Of a DNA stretch of 11,482 nt, positions 1 through 6,711 are shown one piece after another. The DNA is from Sneathiella sp. (GTDB lineage Bacteria > Pseudomonadota > Alphaproteobacteria > Sneathiellales > Sneathiellaceae): the NCBI GenBank assembly GCA_002732675.1, contig NVRR01000076.1:1-11482 (forward strand), read 5' to 3'. Position numbers and translations under genes: made by a program. How positions within the stretch are numbered: position 1 is the first letter of the stretch; every line of letters starts with the position of its first letter. Below the pieces are notes generated by a model that saw nothing but the letters and a program-made list of their open reading frames with translations, was not told where the DNA came from and did no database searches.

Positions 1-885
1 GCCGATAAACAAGCCAACAAAAGTTGCAATGGTGCCAAATGTCTTCACGATATTGGCAATTTCCAGAAGGCTGAAGCCGGTTTGCAGATAAAACGGCGTG
101 GTAATTGCCCCCGCCAGACTATCGCCGAATTTATAGAACACGATGAACAGGATAATTATCAGCCAATGCGGTCGTCGCAGAAAATCAACAAACGGGTCGA
201 TGACTGACGTTTTTATCCATTGTCGATAATCTGCTTGGGGCTTCTCATTTGACCGTCCGGCGGCGGCTGGATCCTGGGCAGGTTCGGTTGTGAAGAAGAC
301 GGTGATAGTACCGACGAGTACCAGCGCCGCCATTACCATGTAACTGATTGTCCAGCCGAAAAAATCAGCAATATAAAAACTGCTGAATCCGGTCAGCCAC
401 ATGGCAACGCGATAGCCATAAACATAAGTCGCGGCGCCCGCTCCCATATTCGTCTCGTCACAGATTTCGATCCGGAACGCATCGACGATGATATCGTAGG
501 AGGCCGAGGCAAAGGCGACGACCAGTGCGGCGATGGCCACACGAAGAAGGTTTTCTGCCGGATCACTGAAGCCAAGCACAAGGGTGGCGGCAAGGACAAA
601 CATCTGCAGGATCAGCAGCCAGCTTCGCCGCCGCCCCATTATTTTCGACAGCACCGGAATATGAAGGTTATCGATCAGCGGCGCCCACAGAAATTTGAGG
701 GTATACGGCAGCCCGACAAGGGAAAAGAGCCCAATGGATGTCAGATCAACCTGCTCAAGCGTTAACCAGGCTTGCAAAATACTTCCCGACAGAAGTAATG
801 GAACACCCGCCGAGAAGCCCAGAAAACTAACCGCTACGATCCGCGGATCACGATAGATCGATAGCGCATTGAGCCAGTTATTCAT
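1..885 (-). CDS. ampG: AmpG-type muropeptide MFS permease (3' end cut by window edge)
   Basis: Inner-membrane permease of the major facilitator superfamily. The AmpG family imports anhydro-muropeptides from the periplasm for cell-wall recycling and, in many Gram-negatives, for beta-lactamase induction. I translated it from the complement of 885 downward; the first 295 residues are open and the C-terminus lies left of position 1 (E. coli AmpG is about 490 residues). Family blocks are easy to see: LGFSAGVPL near residues 22-30, LQAWLTLE near 37-44, IGLFSLVGLPY near 51-61, KFLWAPLID near 64-72, the loop GRRRSWLL near 84-91, then a GAGAATYVYGYR block and a WLIILFIVFYKFGDSLAGA block in the second half. 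At least seven or eight hydrophobic segments are visible. The ATG at 885 is the only reasonable start; it lies 16 bp after the stop of the alanine dehydrogenase gene, so the two are probably co-transcribed. No strong ribosome binding site is seen. Confidence 0.93.
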   Translation of the reverse strand, partial: MNNWLNALSIYRDPRIVAVSFLGFSAGVPLLLSGSILQAWLTLEQVDLTSIGLFSLVGLPYTLKFLWAPLIDNLHIPVLSKIMGRRRSWLLILQMFVLAATLVLGFSDPAENLLRVAIAALVVAFASASYDIIVDAFRIEICDETNMGAGAATYVYGYRVAMWLTGFSSFYIADFFGWTISYMVMAALVLVGTITVFFTTEPAQDPAAAGRSNEKPQADYRQWIKTSVIDPFVDFLRRPHWLIIILFIVFYKFGDSLAGAITTPFYLQTGFSLLEIANIVKTFGTIATFVGLFIG

Positions 886-901
886 ATGCCGGCCCGAAAA
901 T

Positions 902-1999
902 CTATGTCGCTAGAAATGTATCTACTGGCGTGAAATCCCGATTTTGAACGCGGGCTGCTTCTTCATAGGTGAGGGTGCCGTTTACACATGTAAGACCTTT
1001 TGCAAGCCATGAATTTTGTCTGGCGGCTTCCAAAGCACCGTTCCGAGCGATGGATTTAATATGGGGCAGAAGTGCCGCTGCATATCCGGCAGAGGAGGTC
1101 ATTGGCACGGCGCCCGGGATGTTATCAACGCAGAAATGCCGGATACCTTCTTCTACATAAACCGGATCCTGCCAACTGGTCGGGCGACTGGTTTCGATCG
1201 CACCGCCCTCGTCACAGGAAATATCGACGATGACGGCGGTTGGTTTTAGCAGCGCAAGATCGCTGCGGCTAATCAGATGATCGTCACGATGTTTTGGCCA
1301 CATAACACAGTTGAAGATCATATCCGCGTCGGGAAGATAGGCGGCAAGGTCAGAGATATCAGCGTCGGTGAAATTACTATTATGCCAGTCCAGTGCGGTT
1401 TGCTGACGAGCCGCGGCATTGATGTCGAGACCCGTGACCGTGATCCCAAGGGACAGCAAGGTCCGAAGCGCCCCTCGGCCGACTTGACCCAGGCCAAGGA
1501 CAATGGCGTTGGCAGCGGGCGCGCCAAAATGAGACATAAAATGCCGCCCGCTGCCGCCATGTGGCGCAAGGGAGAGACGGATGCCTTCGAACGCGCCGAC
1601 TTCTCCGGCCAGCGGACAATTGGGGGAGCCATACTGATGGGTGTCTTCGGCGGCAAAGGCAATCAGGCCGACTTTTATCAGTTGATCGAGTTGCACACGG
1701 TCATTGGCCGAATGGATATTGGTGAGCAGAATATGTTCAGGGCGGAGCAAGTCAAATTCTGGCGGCAGAATTTCCTTCACCTTGATGATGAATTCGGCAG
1801 TTGCAAACACGTCCGCGCCGGAGGCCAGAATGGATGCGCCTGCCTGCTGGTAGCCGTCATCGCTGATGCCGGATGGTAACCCTGCACCAGATTGCACAAA
1901 GACGGAATTACCGTCAGCAATCAGCTCTTTTACTTGCAGTGGGAGAAGTGCGACCCGCCCTTCCTGTGATTTAATTTCTTTTGGGATACCTATTTTCAT
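902..1999 (-). CDS. ald: Alanine dehydrogenase / PNT-family NAD-dependent dehydrogenase
   Basis: Alanine dehydrogenase catalyses reversible NAD-dependent oxidative deamination of L-alanine to pyruvate and ammonia in the cytoplasm. The 365 residues match the usual length (about 370). The N-terminus MKIGIPKEIK with R15 is the family signature. K75 (IIKVKE, 71-76) and H96 (NIHSAND) align with the substrate-binding Lys and catalytic His known from the family. The Rossmann loop GLGQVGRGA is at 169-177, followed by D192 in GLDIN, which suggests NAD rather than NADP. D263 sits in a DISCDEGGAIETSRPTS block, then HFCVDNIPGAVPMTSS (288-303), both typical. The segment at about 125-170 departs from textbook alanine dehydrogenases, so a related enzyme of the same fold, such as an N5-(carboxyethyl)ornithine synthase-like protein, is possible. 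It lies between the cNMP-binding gene (74-bp gap) and ampG (16-bp gap). Alanine released from imported muropeptides is a plausible substrate source (inference). Confidence 0.85.
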   Translation of the reverse strand: MKIGIPKEIKSQEGRVALLPLQVKELIADGNSVFVQSGAGLPSGISDDGYQQAGASILASGADVFATAEFIIKVKEILPPEFDLLRPEHILLTNIHSANDRVQLDQLIKVGLIAFAAEDTHQYGSPNCPLAGEVGAFEGIRLSLAPHGGSGRHFMSHFGAPAANAIVLGLGQVGRGALRTLLSLGITVTGLDINAAARQQTALDWHNSNFTDADISDLAAYLPDADMIFNCVMWPKHRDDHLISRSDLALLKPTAVIVDISCDEGGAIETSRPTSWQDPVYVEEGIRHFCVDNIPGAVPMTSSAGYAAALLPHIKSIARNGALEAARQNSWLAKGLTCVNGTLTYEEAARVQNRDFTPVDTFLAT

Positions 2000-2037
2000 A
2001 ATTTTTGTCCGCTCAGAAGGATTGATCGGGCTTTGAT

Positions 2038-2069
2038 GAAGCGGTGCTCCGCAAAAGTCAAACCGCTTC
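2038..2069 (-). other. Intercistronic inverted repeat (possible mRNA hairpin)
   Basis: GAAGCGGT (2038-2045) and ACCGCTTC (2062-2069) are a perfect 8-bp inverted repeat with a 16-nt loop, starting 4 nt after the stop of the cNMP-binding gene in the leftward transcript. A competing short hairpin, GCGG-TGCT-CCGC, uses the inner part (2041-2052). No T-run follows on the transcribed side, so this is not a classical Rho-independent terminator. It could stabilise or process the mRNA, or attenuate, between the two genes. Confidence 0.35.
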
Positions 2070-2073
2070 TGCG

Positions 2074-2529
2074 TTATGCATTGTTTTCCTGGCGGGCCTT
2101 CTGCAGCTCGTCGGTTGTTCGGACCAGTCGTTCCGCCAGAACCCGCATCATTTCCACGGCCATTTCCGGAAACTCCGTTACCATCCGGAAGAAAACATCT
2201 TTTGTGATGCGCAACGCGGTCAGCTCCGACGCTGCCTGAATGGTGGCTGTTCGCGGAATGTTAATGAGAATGGCAATTTCACCGACCACATCATTTTTCC
2301 CCAATTGCGCGACCGTCATCGGGCCGGAAGGCGTATCCACAATCACATCGGCTTCTCCTGCCATAATGAAATAGGCCGCATCACCAATATCCCCTTGCCG
2401 GCAGATAAAGTCTCCGGGCTGGTATGTCAGACGCTCAGATGTGAAGGCCAGCAGTTTGATTTTTGACGGTTCTATTTTCGCAAATAGCGGTATCTGCCGG
2501 AGGATTTCAACTTCTTCTTTGAGGCTCAT
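2074..2529 (-). CDS. Stand-alone cyclic nucleotide-binding domain protein
   Basis: A 151-residue protein made of a single Crp-type cNMP-binding beta-barrel without the C-terminal helix-turn-helix of Crp/Fnr, so probably a ligand sensor or partner subunit rather than a DNA-binding regulator. Visible family features are IPLFAKIEPSKIKLLA (residues about 13-28), the YQPGDFICRQGDIGDAAYFI block (about 36-55) and the phosphate-binding cassette GEIAILINIPRTATI (about 83-97), with the Glu and Arg that contact the ribose and cyclic phosphate in known members. The C-terminus is a long charged helix (about 112-148). A good ribosome binding site (GGGAG, about 7 nt upstream) supports the ATG at 2529. The gene starts only 15 bp after the stop of the large ABC protein, so the two are very likely co-expressed and may act together, with the barrel as a regulatory subunit (inference). 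Ligand identity cannot be read from sequence; some such domains bind no nucleotide. Confidence 0.88.
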   Translation of the reverse strand: MSLKEEVEILRQIPLFAKIEPSKIKLLAFTSERLTYQPGDFICRQGDIGDAAYFIMAGEADVIVDTPSGPMTVAQLGKNDVVGEIAILINIPRTATIQAASELTALRITKDVFFRMVTEFPEMAVEMMRVLAERLVRTTDELQKARQENNA

Positions 2530-2544
2530 CGAATGTCTCCCATT

Positions 2545-5199
2545 TTAAGTGCTAGCGAGCATTTCTTGATACTGCGTGCTCTGTGCCCTTAGTTTTTCTG
2601 GCGCGCCTGATTCTGAAATTTTACCACCTTTTAAGACCAGAATATGGTCAAAGCTGGATGTTTTATCCGCGTGATCCAACGACCAGACCAATCCGCGTCC
2701 CTTGAATTCCGTCAGTATATTTTTCATCAACCGTCCTTGTGTCGCGGCGTCGAAAGACGATGTCGACTGGTTAAGGATCAGCATATCCGGATGCTTGATA
2801 ATCGCCCGCGCGAGACAGAGCTTCTGGCGCTGGTTGGCGCTGAGGCGGGCGCCTGCAGTGCCGACATGGAAATTGAGCCCAACGGCAATAATCGTCTGTT
2901 TCAAAGCCATTTCATCAACAACACTGCTCAGCAGCGCGCCGATTTTTTCGGCGGCCTGGGCGTAGCCGTAGGCGATCTTTCCGAATAGGATATTGTCTTG
3001 TAGATTGGTCGCGGCGCTATAGGCTTTGGTGTCAAAAAACGCGACACTGCCTTTCAAGTGATCCGGCAAATTTTTGGCGAACCGATGACGGGCCGCAACA
3101 ATTTTATCCTGTATGTCGTCTGTCAGGACGCCAAGTCGGTGACGGGACGGAATGACCTTGAAGGGCAGGGACATAAAGCGTAGGCGGTCTTCGTCGCGCA
3201 GTTGCTCAAGGTGATCCCAATCGATCCGACTGATCATTGCCTGATATTCCGGCAGGTCATCGGAAGAAATAAAACCGTAAAGTTGGAAGAATTCATGGTC
3301 CGGCGGCAGACCGGCAAATAACTCAACCATCAAGGAGGCGACCTGATAGCCCAGACGAATGAAAGTTTCCGTTAAATCTGCTTCTTCAATGATTTTCTGG
3401 ACATAAGGGTTCTCCGCCATCCGATCCAAATCGAAAGCGTTGCCGACGGGCGTGCCAAACAATAGATTCTCAGCAACGGTCGCGTTGGTATTGTAATGAT
3501 CCGGCTCGAACGCCTCGATCATATTTTTCAAGCTTGGATCAGCTTCGAGCTTTTCGAAAAACATATGCCGGGCGGACAAGATCAGCTCCGCCGATTCCGG
3601 AAATTCATCTGGATCTAGCGTGCTCCGAAGGCCCAATTGATAGACATCTTCGCTCAAGTCCACCATTTCCAGAACTTCGAGGGCCCGCGCGTCAAGGCTG
3701 GTTTGATCGGCGACATTGGCGAGCTCATAATCAAACCAGCCCGCGTCGATATCATCCACAGAATTACCTGTGAGCCCGGCCTCGACAACATAGGTGTCGT
3801 GTGCAGATTTCTTCTCACCCTCGTATATTGTTTCATGCAAGGGGCGGTGTTTTAGCCCGAAGAAGAGGTTATCCCCAAGGCTGGTGTTAAAGACATATCC
3901 ATGCTGACCCACATAGGCGATCCTGCGCCCAACAACGGCCTCCAGCGCCCCTCTCATATCGATGTTGCCTGCAGATAGCTTGCCTTTATCTGGATCCATT
4001 AGCCGCGCAAGTACCCGGGTTAACGCGTCGCGACCAGATCCCGCCGGGCCGATTACTGCAACGCGTTCATTGAGGTTAAAGCGAAGATTGAGATTTTCCA
4101 GCAGCATCGAGCCGGTATCGTCGGCCAGAATAATATTAGTGCCGACCATCTCTCCAGTAAGGTGCGGTAATTCCTCCGGCTCATCAAGTTGGTTGTTTTC
4201 ATCGCGCATACCGGCGGGCTCGAACTGTTCAATCACTTGCCCATATTTGATACGGGCATCTTCGCGGCGCTGATAATGGGCCAACAACTCCTTCCACGGT
4301 GCCGCCATTTCCTTATGCGCAGCTATGGCGGCAACCAGAACACCAATTTCAAGGGTGCCATTAATGACCATGGTGCCGCCAATGCCATAAAAGAAAAACG
4401 GTCCCATCTGCTGGATAAAATTGTTGAGGAATTTGACAACAAATTTCAGAATATAAATGCGATAGCGGACCGAATAAATTTTGCTCAGCTGATTGGAAAA
4501 CTGCGCCCGCATATAGCTTGAGCCATCATGGGCATGAACTTCCTCGGCGCCATTGACCGACTCGCCGATCTGATCCGAGAGGCTACGGACGAGTTTGACC
4601 CGTTGTTTTCCTAATGCGTTTACCTTTTTTTGCAATTTCGGAATGAAATAGGCCTGTAACGGATAGAGGGCGATAGCCGCCAGCGCCATGATCCAGTTTT
4701 GAAGCAACAGGAAAGTGATAATTACAAGTAAATAGCCGCCCTGAAAAATAGGCAGAGCGAAGGCTTCGCCAATAAAGCCGCCTAAGGGCTCCACTTCGGC
4801 GGTGATCATCGGAATGATTTCACCCGCACTTTTCTTTTTAAAAGTGGGCATCGGGAAGCGCAGGATGCGGCTGTACAGCTCATAGCGCAGGCGGCGCAGC
4901 ATCCGTTCGCCGGAGATACCCTGATAGACATTGATTACATATTTAAATGCCTGGTTTATCACAACAAGCACCAAGAACAGCCCGACCGAACTATACAGAT
5001 ATGCCATTTGATCAAGTTCGACACCGAAATATTCCACAGGAAAGGAGATATCGTTTGCCTGAATTGCCTGGTCAATAATTCGAGCTGGAATTTCTAAGTA
5101 AATGAAGAGAAACGGAAATGACAAGATCGCCATTAAAGTCAGAACAATCTGCTGCTTCATGCTGTGGCGCAGAATATACTTATAGATACTATGTTCCAT
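2545..5199 (-). CDS. Exporter-type ABC protein with degenerate, expanded nucleotide-binding domain
   Basis: An 884-residue membrane ABC half-transporter; normal members have about 580-600 residues. The N-terminal 300 residues form an exporter-type transmembrane domain with about six hydrophobic segments (near 19-36, 66-84, 145-167, 168-186, 255-275, 282-300) and an intracellular coupling loop GERMLRRLRYELY (97-109). The nucleotide-binding domain starts near 350. Walker A is GPAGSGRDA (384-392), with Arg390 and Asp391 where Lys and Ser/Thr are expected. The Q-loop Gln is Q432. The signature is LSANQ (786-790) instead of LSGGQ. Walker B is LILNQSTSSFD, with N810 and Q811 replacing the usual Asp and catalytic Glu. 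The H-loop His is kept (H843). About 290 extra residues separate Q-loop and signature, and an (E/D)N(L/I)xFG motif occurs there three times (443-448, 577-582, 735-740). It may bind but not efficiently hydrolyse ATP. Substrate unknown. The ATG at 5199 faces the divergent intergenic region; a weak AGG-type ribosome site precedes it. Confidence 0.85.
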   Translation of the reverse strand: MEHSIYKYILRHSMKQQIVLTLMAILSFPFLFIYLEIPARIIDQAIQANDISFPVEYFGVELDQMAYLYSSVGLFLVLVVINQAFKYVINVYQGISGERMLRRLRYELYSRILRFPMPTFKKKSAGEIIPMITAEVEPLGGFIGEAFALPIFQGGYLLVIITFLLLQNWIMALAAIALYPLQAYFIPKLQKKVNALGKQRVKLVRSLSDQIGESVNGAEEVHAHDGSSYMRAQFSNQLSKIYSVRYRIYILKFVVKFLNNFIQQMGPFFFYGIGGTMVINGTLEIGVLVAAIAAHKEMAAPWKELLAHYQRREDARIKYGQVIEQFEPAGMRDENNQLDEPEELPHLTGEMVGTNIILADDTGSMLLENLNLRFNLNERVAVIGPAGSGRDALTRVLARLMDPDKGKLSAGNIDMRGALEAVVGRRIAYVGQHGYVFNTSLGDNLFFGLKHRPLHETIYEGEKKSAHDTYVVEAGLTGNSVDDIDAGWFDYELANVADQTSLDARALEVLEMVDLSEDVYQLGLRSTLDPDEFPESAELILSARHMFFEKLEADPSLKNMIEAFEPDHYNTNATVAENLLFGTPVGNAFDLDRMAENPYVQKIIEEADLTETFIRLGYQVASLMVELFAGLPPDHEFFQLYGFISSDDLPEYQAMISRIDWDHLEQLRDEDRLRFMSLPFKVIPSRHRLGVLTDDIQDKIVAARHRFAKNLPDHLKGSVAFFDTKAYSAATNLQDNILFGKIAYGYAQAAEKIGALLSSVVDEMALKQTIIAVGLNFHVGTAGARLSANQRQKLCLARAIIKHPDMLILNQSTSSFDAATQGRLMKNILTEFKGRGLVWSLDHADKTSSFDHILVLKGGKISESGAPEKLRAQSTQYQEMLAST

Positions 5200-5436
5200 A
5201 AAACGTTGCCTGCTCAGCTACTGCAAAAAGGTCGTGACCGGTCGGATACTTGATGATCATAATACTTTTTCATATTTTAGCCATATGCTGCAAGGCCGAA
5301 TTGTGACGGAGGTCGGGTTTTCGCGCTCTTTTCCTGTCACGGCTCCGCATATCTCCGAATGCATTGCTTGTTGATATTTGAAGGCTCACCCCTTAACAAA
5401 GAACCAGATTTGAACCCCTGACCCTATTGGAGCCTG
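5200..5436. promoter_or_regulatory. Divergent intergenic region with probable promoters for both operons
   Basis: The 237 bp between the leftward ABC gene and the rightward glycosyltransferase cassette hold no credible gene, and both operons should start here. For the rightward operon a weak sigma70-like candidate is TTGATA (5371-5376), a 16-nt spacer, and TTAACA (5393-5398). The glycosyltransferase has GGAG at 5429-5432, 4 nt before its ATG. For the leftward operon an AT-rich stretch (about 5258-5282) offers TATTAT- and TAAAAT-like -10 boxes on the minus strand, but no clear -35. Near the ABC start lie alternating GGTC/GACC blocks (5230-5243). Promoter assignments are guesses from sequence alone; the location of regulation here is more certain than the boxes. 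Confidence 0.5.
5230..5243. promoter_or_regulatory. Overlapping GGTC/GACC palindromes (possible operator)
   Basis: The block reads GGTC-GT-GACC-GGTC, which combines an inverted repeat with a 2-nt centre (5230-5239) and the perfect 8-bp palindrome GACCGGTC (5236-5243). It lies about 30-45 bp upstream of the ABC start codon, probably in its 5' leader. Another short palindrome, ATGATCAT, is at 5253-5260. A dimeric regulator could bind here, but such short palindromes also arise by chance. Confidence 0.2.
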
Positions 5437-6711
5437 ATGCGCGCCGCTTCGCCTAAAAAAGATGTGATTGCTGTTGTCCTGAAAGGGTACCCCCGGCTTT
5501 CAGAGACATTTATCGCGCAGGAGCTTCTCGCATTACAGAAGCAGGGCTTTAACCTGCAGTTTATTTCATTGCGCCATCCGACGGACAAGACCACCCATCC
5601 GATTCATGACGAGATCACGGCCCCTGTCAATTATTTGCCCGAATATCTCCACCGGGAACCGCTCCGTGTTTTAAAGGCCTGGTTTTCGTTGCGCCGCACA
5701 GACGGATACCGGCACGCCAAAGCGACTTGGTGGCGGGATTTAAAGCGCGACAGGACACCGAACAGGATCCGGCGTTTTGGTCAGGCGCTGGTGCTGGCGA
5801 CGGAACTTCCCGCGGAAACCGCCCATATTTACGCGCACTTCCTGCACACACCTGCCTCGGTCGCCCGCTATGCCAGCCAGATGCGGGACTTGCCCTGGAG
5901 CTGCTCAGCCCATGCCAAGGATATCTGGACCTCGCCGGACTGGGAGATTTCCGAAAAGCTTGAGGATTTGGAGTGGCTAGTAACTTGTACATCCAAGAAT
6001 GTTGATCATCTTCGCGCGCTCAGCAAAAACGGATCAAAGGTCGAACTTATGTATCACGGGCTTGATCTCGCGCGCTTTGCGGTGAATGAAGACCGGCGTC
6101 ATATCCGCGACGGCTCGAACGCGTTGGATCCTGTTCGCCTTGTCTCTGTCGGTCGGGCTGTCGCGAAAAAGGGATATGACGATCTGCTGGCTTCCCTAGG
6201 AAATTTGCCGGAAGGTCTGAACTGGTCTTTTACGCATATTGGTGGCGGGCCGCTATTGCCGCATTTAAAATCTATGGCCATTTCCTTGGGAATAGCGGAT
6301 CGAATTGATTGGCGCGGGGCACAATCGCAGCAACATGTATTAGAAGCCTTGCGACGGTCAGATATATTCGTTCTGGCTAGCCGGATCACGCAAGATGGTG
6401 ACCGCGACGGCCTGCCTAATGTATTGATGGAAGCGCAGAGCCAGAAGGTCGCCGTTGTCGCAACTGACATATCCGCGATCCCTGAGTTGATCCGGGATGG
6501 TGAGACGGGACTATTGGTCCCTTCGCAAGATCCAGAAAAATTGGCGGGGGCAATTTTGGCTTTGTGTAAAAACCCGGAACAACGCACGGTTTTTGCGAAT
6601 AAAGGGGATGAGCGCCTGCGCGATCTGTTCGATGCAGAAAACTGGAATGCCCGGCTCGCTGAAAAATTCCGTAGCATTGTTGACCCGGCGAGCGAAAAGG
6701 GGATCAGATGA
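5437..6711 (+). CDS. GT4-family glycosyltransferase (WcaL-like)
   Basis: A 424-residue GT-B fold glycosyltransferase, probably retaining, that would transfer a sugar from a nucleotide-sugar donor to a growing glycan at the cytoplasmic face of the membrane. The N-terminal acceptor domain has the motif YPRLSETFIAQEL (18-30), typical of WcaL/colanic-acid-type enzymes. The AHFLHTPASVA block (133-143) and SCSAHAKDIW (155-164) follow. The C-terminal donor domain starts at RLVSVGRAVAKKGYDDL (234-250), with GGGPL at 269-273. The donor-site E-x7-E motif appears as D324-G-L-P-N-V-L-M-E332, with Asp in the first position as in several WcaL relatives. E350 and the LIRDGETGLLVP block (351-362) are also standard. 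No signal peptide or transmembrane helix. First gene of a cassette; its stop overlaps the next start by 4 nt (ATGA). Donor and acceptor sugars cannot be deduced. Confidence 0.9.
   Translation: MRAASPKKDVIAVVLKGYPRLSETFIAQELLALQKQGFNLQFISLRHPTDKTTHPIHDEITAPVNYLPEYLHREPLRVLKAWFSLRRTDGYRHAKATWWRDLKRDRTPNRIRRFGQALVLATELPAETAHIYAHFLHTPASVARYASQMRDLPWSCSAHAKDIWTSPDWEISEKLEDLEWLVTCTSKNVDHLRALSKNGSKVELMYHGLDLARFAVNEDRRHIRDGSNALDPVRLVSVGRAVAKKGYDDLLASLGNLPEGLNWSFTHIGGGPLLPHLKSMAISLGIADRIDWRGAQSQQHVLEALRRSDIFVLASRITQDGDRDGLPNVLMEAQSQKVAVVATDISAIPELIRDGETGLLVPSQDPEKLAGAILALCKNPEQRTVFANKGDERLRDLFDAENWNARLAEKFRSIVDPASEKGIR

Noticed and set aside
1277..1879. 200-residue open frame on the plus strand
   Set aside because: It lies fully antisense to the alanine dehydrogenase-like gene, which has clear family motifs. 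The plus-strand translation shows no domain.
2044..2466. Plus-strand frame whose start resembles a lipoprotein signal (hydrophobic stretch ending in LVGC)
   Set aside because: It is antisense to the cNMP-binding gene, and the rest of the translation has no recognisable domain. The signal-like start is most likely chance.
2790..3900. The long ABC insertion as a frameshift or assembly artefact
   Set aside because: The reading frame is open throughout, residue composition is protein-like, and the insertion carries recurrent family motifs, so it looks like a real part of the protein.
5303..5340. GTGAC/GTCAC inverted repeat in the divergent region
   Set aside because: Arms of only 5 bp separated by 28 nt, and nearby CGGAG/CTCCG arms do not nest with it, so a stable hairpin or operator is not supported.
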